Shown here one piece after another: positions 15,132 through 22,206 of a stretch of 31,876 bases of DNA (position 1 is the first letter of the stretch; every line of letters begins with the position of its first letter). This DNA comes from a virus, in the IMG/VR virus record IMGVR_UViG_3300042563_000557, positions 1 to 31,876 of that record; one strand, 5' to 3'. The notes below the pieces were generated by a model. The model was not told where the DNA came from, did not search any database, and worked only from the letters and a program-made list of their open reading frames with translations. The position numbers were made by a program, and so were the translations under genes.

Positions 15132-15650
15132 ATGGCAGATTTAACAAGAACAATTCAAGAACTTGCAGGGACACGGAACCAAGACGAAGTCAAATTGTAT
15201 CAATGCAACGTTAATTCAGTAGATTTAAGCAAAAGAACGGCAAACGTTACAACCATAACAGGAAACGCGAATTTAACTTTTGACGCATTATTGACGGCAG
15301 GAATTTCCGACGGCTTCGTTATTACGCCCGAAATTGAAAGCATGGTTTATGTTTTTATGTCAAAATACACGTTGCCTTTTATAGTTACATTTTCCGACAT
15401 AATGCAATTTGACATTATGGGCGGGGAATTTGGCGGGTTGGTTAAGGTTGTGGAACTTACGCAGAAATTAAACGATTTGGAAAACAAAATCAATGAAATA
15501 ATTACTACCTTTGGAACACACACGCACAACGTTACAGCGGTTGGAGCGCCAACGTCGCCGACATCGACGCCGATTTCGGGAAATTTAGCAATTTCGGTTC
15601 GGGCAGACATAGAAAACATAAACGTAAAACACGGAAAAAATGGCGATTAG
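15132..15650 (+). CDS. Baseplate spike protein (gpV-like) with HxH tip motif
   Basis: A 172-residue protein: an N-terminal OB-like part (residues about 20-95, with VYVFMSKYTLPFIVTFS), a helical linker (VELTQKLNDLENKINEIITT, 107-126), then GTHTHNVTAVG. His130-x-His132 is the pattern that binds a metal ion at the needle tip of gpV-type spikes. It overlaps the gp25-like gene by 11 bases. It would form the trimeric membrane-piercing spike at the end of the contractile tail. Confidence 0.75.
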   Translation: MADLTRTIQELAGTRNQDEVKLYQCNVNSVDLSKRTANVTTITGNANLTFDALLTAGISDGFVITPEIESMVYVFMSKYTLPFIVTFSDIMQFDIMGGEFGGLVKVVELTQKLNDLENKINEIITTFGTHTHNVTAVGAPTSPTSTPISGNLAISVRADIENINVKHGKNGD

Positions 15651-15948
15651 ATACGATTTTGGATTGGACGACGACGGCGATTTGTTATTTACAAACGGCG
15701 ACTTTGTCATTATTGAAAGCGACCAACAACACGTTATCGATACATGCAACGCCTTTGTCGGTTGGTGGAAAGAATTTCCATTGGACGGCGTGGGAATTGG
15801 TAATTTTATGAAGTCAGCAGGCGGGGCGCAACAGTTAGCGCGAAAAGTAAAAATAGAATTAGAAAAGGACGGATATAAAGTTGACAGCCCCGTCGTAGAA
15901 TTTGGAACAGACGGAAAACTTAATTTATACCCAAATGCAAGTATCTAA
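15640..15948 (+). CDS. Baseplate wedge protein, gpW/gp25-like
   Basis: This 102-residue acidic protein starts MAIRYDFGLDDDGDLLFTNG and contains FVGWWKEFPLDGVGIGNFM (about 39-57), similar to gp25/gpW wedge proteins, which nucleate sheath assembly on the baseplate. It begins inside the spike gene (11-base overlap) and its end overlaps the next gene by 14 bases, forming a translationally coupled trio. Confidence 0.72.
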   Translation: MAIRYDFGLDDDGDLLFTNGDFVIIESDQQHVIDTCNAFVGWWKEFPLDGVGIGNFMKSAGGAQQLARKVKIELEKDGYKVDSPVVEFGTDGKLNLYPNASI

Positions 15949-16258
15949 ACAATTTTCGCAAGGTTGCACACTTTTTGACGTTGTATTGGAATTGTATTTG
16001 ACACTTAATATGTTGCCAAAATTAATTTTTGACAATAATATTACAGATTTAAACGCAATCACTTTCACGGGTCAAATGTTTAAATACGATACCGATTTTA
16101 TTTTTAGCGAAACAATGGCGGACGAAATTATTAGAAAAGATTATAAATTTTCGACGGGCGAATTAAAGGTATTTAATCGGGCAATTTTAGGCGATTATTT
16201 GCTAATTGAAAGCGAAGAAATTTTAAAAGACGAAGCGAACAACCTTTTTACATATTAA
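15935..16258 (+). CDS. gpX/LysM-like tail protein
   Basis: A 107-residue protein beginning MQVSKQFSQGCTLFDVVLEL. The arrangement QGxTLFDVxLxLY, then LPKLIFDNNITDLNAI, then GQMFKYD (within residues 8-55) resembles LysM/tail-protein-X modules of baseplates, which here bind baseplate partners rather than peptidoglycan. I chose the ATG at 15935, inside the end of the previous gene, over a TTG at 15902 that would overlap it by 47 bases. Position between wedge and fibre supports a baseplate role. Confidence 0.58.
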   Translation: MQVSKQFSQGCTLFDVVLELYLTLNMLPKLIFDNNITDLNAITFTGQMFKYDTDFIFSETMADEIIRKDYKFSTGELKVFNRAILGDYLLIESEEILKDEANNLFTY

Positions 16259-16261
16259 AAA

Positions 16262-18232
16262 ATGAGCAAAAAAATTTCAGAATTACCCGAGTACATAGGA
16301 GTAAACAACCCTTTGGGGTTTGTCCCTATTTCTATAAATGGGGTCACATATAAAATCACGCCCGAATTAATTAACGAAGTACCGACGACGCCTTTATTAA
16401 CGACGGCGTCAAAATTAATCACGGAAGTAAAAGCGGGGCAAGCATTAACAAAAGGAAACGCCGTTTATGTCAGTTCGGCAACAGGCACAAATATAATTGT
16501 TTCAAAAGCGTCGTATTTAAGCGAAGCGACTTCGTCAAAAACTTTCGGTTTAATATCGCAAAATATGGCGATTAACGACATCGGCGAAGTAACGACCGAG
16601 GGGTTATTATCGGGAATTAATACAATTACGGCAATAATTGGCGACCCTGTTTTTTTAGGCGCTTCGGGTCAATTACTTTTTGGACTTGCAAATAAACCAA
16701 GCGCGCCAAATCATTTAGTTAGTATTGGATTTGTGACAAGAGTACACGCCGTAAATGGCGAAATTTTCGTAAAAATACAAAACGGGTTTGAGGTCGAAGA
16801 ATTACATAATGTCGCTATTTCTAGCGTTGCAAATAACGATTTAATCGCTTGGGACAATTTAACGTCGTTATGGAAAAATAAAAGCATATCGTCAATTTTA
16901 GGGTTTACGCCTTTTCAATTGCCAAGTTTAACAAATGGGTCGATTTTATTTTCAAATGGAACGACAATTGCACAAGATAACGCAAACTTTTTTATTGACA
17001 ATGTTAATAAAAGGGTGGGTTTTGGAACAAATGCGCCGACGGTTCCGTTTGATTTAAGAGGAAACCAATTAATTACATTTGCCGACGTATTAAATAGAGA
17101 TAGCGGGGCTTTTGCTTTTAACGTAACAAATGGCACGTTTTCAAGATTTAACTTAATTTATGACGCAACTGTTCTTCGTGTTAATATATTTGGTACATCA
17201 GCACAGGGATTGAGAATTGAGGGGGGTGCAAGTAATTCAATTACGTCTATTGGTGGCGGTGGAATGACGATTTCTAGTTTGGGAAATAATTTTAGTATTT
17301 CAGCGGGAACATTTATTTTAAATACGGGTGGAAACGAAAGGTTAAGGGTTTTTAGTTCAACAGGTAATTTTTGTCTTAACACCACAACCGACAACGGTGG
17401 TAAACTTCAAATCAAAGTCGGTGGCGCATTGACAACGGATATAGGTTTGAGGGTTCGAAATAGTACCGACACGGGGGATTTACTTTCTGTTAATGGAATA
17501 GGAACCCTAACGGTTAAAAGTAATACATTTACGGGGCAAATGTCATTTGAGCAAATAGGAAATGCCACTTCAAGAATTTTAGGCGGTCCGTCAACTGAAA
17601 ATATTACTTTTGGGCCGAATAATAGCGTTAATTTAAACGCCGCGGCAGTAAATTTAAACGGTTCCATTGGTATTTCAGCTAATAATATAGGCGCAAATAA
17701 TGCGACAGGTACTTTAATAAATAACACGGCTTTAATTCAAAGTAACACATTGCGAAACGGAATAATATTCCAAACGCAGGCTTGGCAAAATAACGGTGCG
17801 GGCGGTGCGTCTACTATAAACGCCGTTAGTATATCGCCAAACGTCAATATGACTTTGGGAAGTACAACAGGGACGGTTTTATTATTAAACCCAACGTTAA
17901 ATACAACAGGCGGAACAAACACTTTAAGGGGTATTTATTACAATCCAATTTTAACAAATTTAACAGGAACTACACACATAGCAATTCAAACCGTTTCGGG
18001 TAATGTATTATTCAATACTACAAGTGGAAGTACTTTAATTGGAACAGCAACGGACATTGCAAGTTCAAAAGTAACAATTGAAAGTACTAATCAGGGATTT
18101 TTACCGCCTAGAATGACAAACGCGCAAAGAACGGCAATTGCAACGCCCGCAGTTGGTTTAATAGTTTATTGCACAGATACGCTCGAGGGTTTTTATTTAA
18201 ACAAGTCGACGGGTTGGATTTATATTGGTTAA
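16262..18232 (+). CDS. Large tail fibre protein
   Basis: A 656-residue protein. N-terminal MSKKISELPEYIGV is a short attachment segment. Residues about 60-180 form a decoration-like beta domain (KGNAVYVSSATGT, IGDPVFLGASGQLLFGL). The long middle is Asn/Thr/Gly-rich strand repeats, as in beta-helical fibres. The C-terminus has GFLPPRMTNAQRTAIATP and GLIVYCTDTLEGFYLNKSTG, a tail-tip module very frequent in Flavobacteria and their phages. It is the likely main host-recognition fibre. Base composition is more AT- and GGT-rich than neighbours in the central region (about 17100-18000), suggesting exchange of the receptor part. Confidence 0.8.
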   Translation: MSKKISELPEYIGVNNPLGFVPISINGVTYKITPELINEVPTTPLLTTASKLITEVKAGQALTKGNAVYVSSATGTNIIVSKASYLSEATSSKTFGLISQNMAINDIGEVTTEGLLSGINTITAIIGDPVFLGASGQLLFGLANKPSAPNHLVSIGFVTRVHAVNGEIFVKIQNGFEVEELHNVAISSVANNDLIAWDNLTSLWKNKSISSILGFTPFQLPSLTNGSILFSNGTTIAQDNANFFIDNVNKRVGFGTNAPTVPFDLRGNQLITFADVLNRDSGAFAFNVTNGTFSRFNLIYDATVLRVNIFGTSAQGLRIEGGASNSITSIGGGGMTISSLGNNFSISAGTFILNTGGNERLRVFSSTGNFCLNTTTDNGGKLQIKVGGALTTDIGLRVRNSTDTGDLLSVNGIGTLTVKSNTFTGQMSFEQIGNATSRILGGPSTENITFGPNNSVNLNAAAVNLNGSIGISANNIGANNATGTLINNTALIQSNTLRNGIIFQTQAWQNNGAGGASTINAVSISPNVNMTLGSTTGTVLLLNPTLNTTGGTNTLRGIYYNPILTNLTGTTHIAIQTVSGNVLFNTTSGSTLIGTATDIASSKVTIESTNQGFLPPRMTNAQRTAIATPAVGLIVYCTDTLEGFYLNKSTGWIYIG

Positions 18233-18265
18233 AACAAACAAACAAATAAATAAAAAATAAAAAAA

Positions 18266-18574
18266 ATGGGTTTAATAGTAAATGCTACAAGTAGCAAAAA
18301 AATTTTGATTAAAGGGTCTGAAATTGAATTGCCAAACGTTTACGTCCGCGTTGAATTTGGCGCGCGTGGAAATGGTACAACGTTGGAAATTTCAGCGTCA
18401 ACGTATTTAAATAAAAAGTCATTTAATAACGACGGCATGACATTATTAACAGACGTCCCGCAATTAAATATTTGCGTAGAATTGCAAAAAGAAGAAAAGC
18501 AAGACATTGCAAGCGCAGAATTATACGCGAAAACTTCTTTTGAAGAACTTGGCTACATGGTTGAAATATTATAA
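18266..18574 (+). CDS. Small protein following the fibre gene (unknown)
   Basis: A 102-residue protein starting MGLIVNATSSKKILIKG, with strand-like stretches (YVRVEFGARGNGTTLEISAS) and an acidic C-terminus. Lying 33 bases after the main fibre and before the lysis promoter, it could be a fibre-associated or baseplate accessory protein. I recognise no family. The promoter for the lysis genes begins inside its last codons (18561). Confidence 0.6.
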   Translation: MGLIVNATSSKKILIKGSEIELPNVYVRVEFGARGNGTTLEISASTYLNKKSFNNDGMTLLTDVPQLNICVELQKEEKQDIASAELYAKTSFEELGYMVEIL

Positions 18575-18590
18575 TAAATTGATATATTTG
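18561..18590 (+). promoter_or_regulatory. Promoter of the lysis operon
   Basis: TTG (18561-18563), 19 bases, TATATTTG (18583-18590) matches the Bacteroidetes consensus TTTG-N19-TAnnTTTG. The predicted start lies near 18597, in front of the lysis genes, giving lysis its own transcription unit that ends at the terminator at 20191-20217. Confidence 0.65.
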
Positions 18591-18626
18591 TATTTGTAAA
18601 AATATTAATTTAAAAAAATAAAAAAA

Positions 18627-18815
18627 ATGGAAGAAAAGCAAGTAATCGGGATTTTAGTTCAAGTAGCCAAATTAGCACAATCAAAAGGGGTTTTGTCTTT
18701 AGACGACGCCGTTGTAGTTTTCAATTGCATTAAGTTTTTAGAAGAAAAGGAAAAGCAAGAACAAGAACAAGAACAACAATTGCAAGAAGACGCAAAGTTG
18801 AAAAAAGTCAAGTAA
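18627..18815 (+). CDS. Small charged protein at the head of the lysis operon
   Basis: A 62-residue protein: MEEKQVIGILVQVAKLAQSK, then a helix ending FNCIKFLEEKEKQEQEQEQQ, a glutamate/glutamine-rich coiled-coil tail. No membrane segment is visible. It directly abuts the holin ATG. Similar short proteins precede holins in Flavobacterium phages, but their role (perhaps holin antagonist or assembly factor) is not established. Confidence 0.6.
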   Translation: MEEKQVIGILVQVAKLAQSKGVLSLDDAVVVFNCIKFLEEKEKQEQEQEQQLQEDAKLKKVK

Positions 18816-19250
18816 ATGAAATATGTAAATTATCTACTAACTAGCCTTTTATTATTTTATACGCCAATTGTCGGACTTTTAATTGGCGTAGGGGTCGCAA
18901 TCATTTTTGATACATTCACGGGGGTTTTTAAGTCGATAAAATTAAACGGCGTTTCGTCAATAAAAAGCCGAATTTTAAGCAATATTATTTCAAAAATGGC
19001 ATTATACGAATTATGTATTTTGTCGCTTTTTGCAATTGATTATTATGTTTTAAACGAGTTTGTAATACGGTCATTTGGTATCAATTTCATGTTTACAAAG
19101 ATTTGCGCAATCATGTTAATTTTTATCGAATTGGTAAGCATCAAAGAAAACATCGAAGCGACTTTCAAAGTTGACCTTTGGAAATTATTAAAAAAATCTT
19201 TCAACAGGGCAAAAGAAATAAAAGACGACGTTAACGAAATTTCGAACTAA
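18816..19250 (+). CDS. Holin (phage holin family 4 type)
   Basis: A 144-residue membrane protein starting immediately after the previous stop. Predicted membrane helices include LTSLLLFYTPIVGLLIGVGV (about 8-27), MALYELCILSLFAIDYYVL and ICAIMLIFIELVSI. The phrases FDTFTGVFKSIKLNGVSSIKS and IELVSIKENIEA are typical of the toxin-secretion/phage-lysis holin family. The C-terminus is basic and cytoplasmic (KKSFNRAKEIKDD). It would open the inner membrane to let the endolysin out. Its stop overlaps the endolysin ATG. Confidence 0.82.
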   Translation: MKYVNYLLTSLLLFYTPIVGLLIGVGVAIIFDTFTGVFKSIKLNGVSSIKSRILSNIISKMALYELCILSLFAIDYYVLNEFVIRSFGINFMFTKICAIMLIFIELVSIKENIEATFKVDLWKLLKKSFNRAKEIKDDVNEISN

Positions 19251-19726
19251 TGGACAAAATCACAATCGAAAGAATTAAACAGGCGCACCCGAAATTAAGG
19301 GACGAATTATTGTCGTTATATTCACAATGTAATAAAATGTTACCCGCAGGGGTTCGGTTGCGTTTTGCTTATGTTTTTAGAAGTCCCGCAGAACAGCACG
19401 CCTTATTTATGCAACGCCCAAAAGTAACAAAGGCCGACAGTTGGCAAAGTATTCATAATTACGGACTAGCGTTTGACATTGTGTTGCTATACGACAAAAA
19501 CGGCGACGGAACCTTTGAGACGGCAAGTTGGGACAATAACGAATATTGGCAAACGGTCGTTAAATTTTTCAAATCAAAGGGTTATGAATGGGGCGGGGAT
19601 TGGAAAACGTTTAAGGACGCACCGCATTTTCAAAAAACATTTGGTTTTGATTGGAAAGTTTTAAAACAGCGTATCGAAAGGGGGATCACGATAATTGACA
19701 ACGGCATTATTTACGCAAAAATATAA
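19250..19726 (+). CDS. Endolysin, M15-family L,D-peptidase (VanY/endopeptidase-like)
   Basis: A 158-residue zinc peptidase. The M15 motif SxHxxGxAxD is present as SIHNYGLAFD (His69, Asp76), and the second motif is YEWGGDWKTFKDAPHFQ with Asp123 and the third zinc ligand His126. RFAYVFRSPAEQHALF (about 38-53) fits the substrate-side arm. It cuts peptide bonds of peptidoglycan stems. There is no signal peptide or membrane anchor, so it relies on the holin encoded just upstream (1-base overlap). Confidence 0.9.
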   Translation: MDKITIERIKQAHPKLRDELLSLYSQCNKMLPAGVRLRFAYVFRSPAEQHALFMQRPKVTKADSWQSIHNYGLAFDIVLLYDKNGDGTFETASWDNNEYWQTVVKFFKSKGYEWGGDWKTFKDAPHFQKTFGFDWKVLKQRIERGITIIDNGIIYAKI

Positions 19727-19729
19727 ATT

Positions 19730-20182
19730 ATGAAATCACTTTTAAAAATGATTTTTATTTGTTTTCTGTTAATCGGTTGCAGTACCCGAAAAGTTCAGAA
19801 ATCGACGGAAGTACAAAAAGAAGTAACAATCGAAGCGGTAAAAATTGACGAAGTAAAAACCGACAATACCAAAATAAGCATTGCGGAAACTTGCGACGAA
19901 ACAATTATCGAACCAATAGACACAATCGCGCCTATGATTGTTGACGGCAAAGTTTATAAAAATGCCCGTTTAAGACGCGTAAATAAAAAAGTTAATACAA
20001 ATATTATAAAAGATATAAAAGAAGTTAAAAGCACGGTAAAACAAGTCAAAAAAACAGCGTCTCACGAAATAATTAAAAAAGATATTCAAAGGACTTCGAT
20101 TTCGTGTTGGTGGTGGTTACTTTTAATAATTCCGATTTATTATTTATACAGGAAATACAAAGATTTGATTTGGTTTATTTAA
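19730..20182 (+). CDS. Unimolecular spanin (lipoprotein with C-terminal membrane anchor)
   Basis: A 150-residue protein with a lipoprotein signal (MKSLLKMIFICFLLIGC; lipobox LIGC, Cys17), a long charged periplasmic stretch with lysine/glutamate/valine-rich helix, and a C-terminal membrane segment CWWWLLLIIPIYYLYRKYKD (about 126-145). One protein tethered to the outer membrane by lipid and to the inner membrane by a helix is the definition of a u-spanin, which fuses the membranes in the last lysis step. Its place after the endolysin fits. The ATG follows the endolysin by 3 bases. Confidence 0.8.
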   Translation: MKSLLKMIFICFLLIGCSTRKVQKSTEVQKEVTIEAVKIDEVKTDNTKISIAETCDETIIEPIDTIAPMIVDGKVYKNARLRRVNKKVNTNIIKDIKEVKSTVKQVKKTASHEIIKKDIQRTSISCWWWLLLIIPIYYLYRKYKDLIWFI

Positions 20183-20190
20183 GATAAACG

Positions 20191-20217
20191 CCCGTTAAGA
20201 AATTAACGGGTTTTTTT
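20191..20217 (+). terminator. Terminator of the lysis operon
   Basis: CCCGTTAA (20191-20198) and TTAACGGG (20203-20210) form a perfect 8-bp stem closed by GAAA, a GNRA tetraloop, followed by seven T. This ends the late transcripts before the early region. Confidence 0.92.
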
Positions 20218-20389
20218 ATGCAAAAAAAACAGCCGACAAAATCAATTGCCGACCGTCCTTTCACTTAAAAAAATACGGAATTATGAGAACCGAATTACAA
20301 AGTTAATAATTTTAATTTATAAACAACCCAATAAAACGGCATTTCTTATTTAGAATTAATATAAATTAAACATTTTTTATTTAATTGTG
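20218..20389. other. AT-rich gap between late and early regions
   Basis: About 170 bases with no convincing gene. GCCGAC occurs twice near 20234 and 20249. A 7-codon ATG frame near 20283 has a start-like context but is too short to claim. The sequence becomes very AT-rich from about 20300 up to the early promoter. No hairpin other than the terminator was found. Confidence 0.4.
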
Positions 20390-20419
20390 TTGCGTAATTA
20401 AATTACATTTGTATCTTTG
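20390..20419 (+). promoter_or_regulatory. Early promoter P1
   Basis: TTG (20390-20392), 19 bases, TATCTTTG (20412-20419) matches the Bacteroidetes consensus. The 18-mer TATCTTTGACCCAACAAA (20412-20429) recurs at 26937-26954, and GTAATTAAA lies at the same offset 18 bases upstream in both, so the two are duplicated early promoters. It drives the early block from 20449. Confidence 0.82.
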
Positions 20420-20448
20420 ACCCAACAAACAAACAAAAAATTAAAATT

Positions 20449-20658
20449 ATGACAACAGAAATTAAAATCGGGCAAAAATTTAGTGTAAATGGGTTAAATT
20501 ATTTAATGACAATAACCAATATAACAGAAAAAGGAAAAATATATTATAGCTCAGGAAATAAATATTTAGCTACAAAAAACATAATGACTAAGTCCCAAAT
20601 TACAAAAAAAGAACTAGTAGAATATATTAAATTGGGACATTGGAATTTTATTAAATAA
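20449..20658 (+). CDS. First early protein, unknown
   Basis: A 69-residue basic protein starting MTTEIKIGQKFSVNGLNYL, with a beta-like N-terminal half and a helical C-terminus (KSQITKKELVEYIKLGHW). No family recognised. It is the first gene after early promoter P1 and is followed by an element with interleaved complementary arms at 20666-20690. Start context TTAAAATTATG is the genome's standard one. Confidence 0.65.
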   Translation: MTTEIKIGQKFSVNGLNYLMTITNITEKGKIYYSSGNKYLATKNIMTKSQITKKELVEYIKLGHWNFIK

Positions 20659-20665
20659 ACAAAAA

Positions 20666-20690
20666 ACAGGGGCGCGACTGTTAAACGCGC
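20666..20690 (+). ncRNA. Interleaved-stem (pseudoknot-like) element, copy 1
   Basis: ACAG (20666-20669) can pair with CTGT (2078 to 81 of this block: 20678-20681), and GCGCG (20672-20676) with CGCGC (20686-20690). The arms alternate in the order A-B-A'-B', the topology of an H-type pseudoknot. It is followed by ATTAACTTAAAA and the start of the membrane peptide gene at 20713. Copies 2 and 3 change ACAG/CTGT to ACGG/CCGT, keeping the pairing. Confidence 0.6.
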
Positions 20691-20712
20691 ATTAACTTAA
20701 AATTCAATTATT

Positions 20713-20817
20713 ATGAAAACATTTTTATTAAAACAAAGATTTCAGATTTATTTTATAGGCGCATGCGTTTTGTATTTTGTCGGTCGCGTAATTATTCAAC
20801 AACTTTTTAATATTTAA
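20713..20817 (+). CDS. Small single-span membrane peptide
   Basis: A 34-codon gene with start context TTCAATTATTATG. The product has a basic N-terminus (MKTFLLKQRFQ) and one membrane segment (IYFIGACVLYFVGRVIIQQL). It lies directly behind interleaved-stem element 1. A membrane peptide made early in infection could act in superinfection exclusion or host takeover, but this is only a guess from location. Confidence 0.5.
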   Translation: MKTFLLKQRFQIYFIGACVLYFVGRVIIQQLFNI

Positions 20818-20821
20818 TCAA

Positions 20822-21076
20822 ATGAAAATCAAAATCACAAAAAAAGTAGAAGTAATCGAAACGGTAGAAATTAAATTGCCCGCATATTACAAAGACACGG
20901 CGCACCAATACAAAATAATTTCCGAAGAATATTGTATTTGCGTAACGGTAAGCGGTGGACTTCAAAAATTACATGCGGAATTACCTTTTAACATCGGCGC
21001 AATTGAAAGCACCGAGCAGGAATTTAACGACGCATTTATGAGGGTAATGTCAGAACTTAAAAACTTAATTAAATAA
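20822..21076 (+). CDS. Early protein, unknown
   Basis: An 84-residue protein with a strand-rich N-terminus (MKIKITKKVEVIETVEIKLP) and a C-terminal helix (EFNDAFMRVMSELKNLI). It starts 4 bases after the membrane peptide, and its stop overlaps the next ATG by one base. No family recognised. The N-terminal pattern of alternating charged and hydrophobic residues suggests a small alpha/beta fold. Confidence 0.6.
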   Translation: MKIKITKKVEVIETVEIKLPAYYKDTAHQYKIISEEYCICVTVSGGLQKLHAELPFNIGAIESTEQEFNDAFMRVMSELKNLIK

Positions 21077-21228
21077 TGAAAACAGAAAGCAAACGCGGGC
21101 GCAAATCAATTGACCCGCAGGACGTCAAAAATTTGCGGTTTCAATTGGTATTTTCGCAAAATCAAATTAACGCCGTCGGCGGTCGAGAAAATGCCTATAA
21201 ACTTTTAAAAAACGCAATCAAATGTTAA
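21076..21228 (+). CDS. Small basic protein, possibly DNA-binding
   Basis: A 50-codon gene overlapping the previous stop (TAATG). The product begins MKTESKRGRKSIDPQD, followed by strand LRFQLVFSQNQ and a helix ENAYKLLKNAIK. A basic tail, one strand and a helix recall short RHH or HTH-type phage regulators of the form RGRKxxDPxD..., but the evidence is thin. It overlaps the following gene by 7 bases. Confidence 0.5.
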   Translation: MKTESKRGRKSIDPQDVKNLRFQLVFSQNQINAVGGRENAYKLLKNAIKC

Positions 21229-21350
21229 TATTAAAAAACGGTTATTGGACTTTGTACGGCCAAAAATATTGTGAATTAAGCGCAACGGGTAAATTGGTTT
21301 TTAATTTGTTATTTGAAGACAAAAAAAGATTTAATTGCGTTGCACAATAA
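21222..21350 (+). CDS. Small protein, unknown
   Basis: A 42-codon gene starting inside the last codons of the previous one (ATGTTAA). The product begins MLILKNGYWTLYGQKYCELS and looks like a small beta-sheet protein. No family recognised. Coding is supported by the overlap arrangement and by the tidy end before the next promoter candidate, whose -33 box sits in its last codons. Confidence 0.45.
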   Translation: MLILKNGYWTLYGQKYCELSATGKLVFNLLFEDKKRFNCVAQ

Positions 21351-21370
21351 AAATAAAACAATTACTTTTG
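21340..21370 (+). promoter_or_regulatory. Promoter candidate before the acidic-protein gene
   Basis: TTG (21340-21342), 20 bases, TACTTTTG (21363-21370) fits TTTG-N19/20-TAnnTTTG. The ATG of the acidic protein follows at 21393 behind CTAACTTAAAAAATCAAAATT. Confidence 0.55.
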
Positions 21371-21392
21371 CCTAACTTAAAAAATCAAAATT

Positions 21393-21521
21393 ATGAATTT
21401 AGACGATTACATCGAGGGAACATTTAACCCCGATAACCCCGCAAATTACGAAGACGAAGACAATGAAAACGACATCGACGAAATCGAAGTCGAAGACCCC
21501 GAAATTTTAGAAACAAATTAA
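21393..21521 (+). CDS. Very acidic 42-residue protein without basic residues
   Basis: The product begins MNLDDYIEGTFNPDN and continues with a run of Asp/Glu. I count 17 acidic residues of 42 and no lysine, arginine or histidine. Such composition occurs in DNA-mimic proteins that block DNA-binding host defences, and also in disordered tails, so function is open. It has its own promoter candidate and the standard start context TCAAAATTATG. It is early and small, like many host-takeover or anti-defence proteins. Confidence 0.6.
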   Translation: MNLDDYIEGTFNPDNPANYEDEDNENDIDEIEVEDPEILETN

Positions 21522-21545
21522 TCACTTTAAAAATTACAATTATGA
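21515..21545 (+). repeat. 31-base leader repeat, copy 1
   Basis: The 31 bases ending in the start codon of the gene at 21542 are identical to those at 21711-21741, which end in the start codon of the gene at 21738. They begin AAATTAATCACTTTAAAAAT and include the stop of the previous gene. A shortened variant (ACTTTAAAAATTAGAAATTATG) stands before the gene at 22207. Confidence 0.8.
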
Positions 21546-21712
21546 AGCAAAACACACCTTATGTTAAAAAAGTTGAAAACGGTATTTTAGTAAATCCAAT
21601 TACAAAAGAAAACCCTTATTTATTTTCCCCGCATAGTTATTTAAAGACGACATTTAGAATGTGGCAAACGGTAAGAAATAAATTTTTTACAGGTCAAACA
21701 ATTATTAAATAA
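21542..21712 (+). CDS. Small basic protein, unknown
   Basis: A 56-codon gene between the two identical leader repeats. The product begins MKQNTPYVKKVENGILVNPI and ends MWQTVRNKFFTGQTIIK. It is basic and has no visible membrane segment or motif. No family recognised. The perfect leader and tight spacing support coding. Confidence 0.6.
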   Translation: MKQNTPYVKKVENGILVNPITKENPYLFSPHSYLKTTFRMWQTVRNKFFTGQTIIK

Positions 21713-21741
21713 ATTAATCACTTTAAAAATTACAATTATGA
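21711..21741 (+). repeat. 31-base leader repeat, copy 2
   Basis: Identical to 21515-21545. Together the two copies flank the 56-codon gene, so recombination between them could delete it cleanly in frame of expression. They may also act as a shared translation-control site. Confidence 0.8.
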
Positions 21742-22181
21742 GCAAAGACCTTTATTTCGAATTTAAGGCGGAACAAATGGCGACAATGTACGCGCCAACG
21801 TTCACAAAAAAAGAAGCGTTATTAACAGGAAAAAGAATGGTCGACGACCTGTTAGAAAAGGGCGAAGTTGACCCGTTGCAAGTTTGGACAAACGTTTGCA
21901 GACTTAAAGAGGTTGCAAATTCAGCAGACGCAACATTTAGGGACAAAGTCGAAATTCTTGAAAAGACAGTTATAAACGGCGTCGAGTTCACACCAACAAA
22001 CGGCGGTAATACTGTTAACTATTCCGAAGACGAAATTTACAACCAATTAAAAGCCGATTTGGACGCCCGCGTCGAATTGCTTAAATTAGCACAAAAACAA
22101 ACAATTATTGACTCATACGGGAACGACGTTCCAAAAGTCGGGACGACCCCGCGCAAAAGTTCAACAGCAATCAAATTTTAA
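21738..22181 (+). CDS. Early protein preceding SSB-like gene, unknown
   Basis: A 147-residue, mainly helical, mildly acidic protein (MSKDLYFEFKAEQMATMY; then KEALLTGKRMVDDLLEKGEV; ADLDARVELLKLAQKQ). It precedes the SSB-like gene by 25 bases, suggesting a role in DNA metabolism or recombination, but I recognise no domain. The C-terminus is basic and flexible (GTTPRKSSTAIKF). Confidence 0.6.
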   Translation: MSKDLYFEFKAEQMATMYAPTFTKKEALLTGKRMVDDLLEKGEVDPLQVWTNVCRLKEVANSADATFRDKVEILEKTVINGVEFTPTNGGNTVNYSEDEIYNQLKADLDARVELLKLAQKQTIIDSYGNDVPKVGTTPRKSSTAIKF

Positions 22182-22206
22182 CAATAAACTTTAAAAATTA
22201 GAAATT

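Noticed and set aside
15902-15934. Longer TTG starts for the genes at 3277, 15935 and 30207
   Set aside because: The longer versions overlap upstream genes strongly, lack initiation context and add unlike residues before the conserved start of the family.
17100-18000. Separate inserted gene in the centre of the large fibre
   Set aside because: Composition shifts, but the reading frame is continuous over 656 codons, and such shifts are usual in receptor-binding repeats of fibres.
20283-20306. Seven-codon frame after the lysis terminator with a GGAATTATG context
   Set aside because: Too short to be supported as a gene and not linked to a promoter at a sensible distance.
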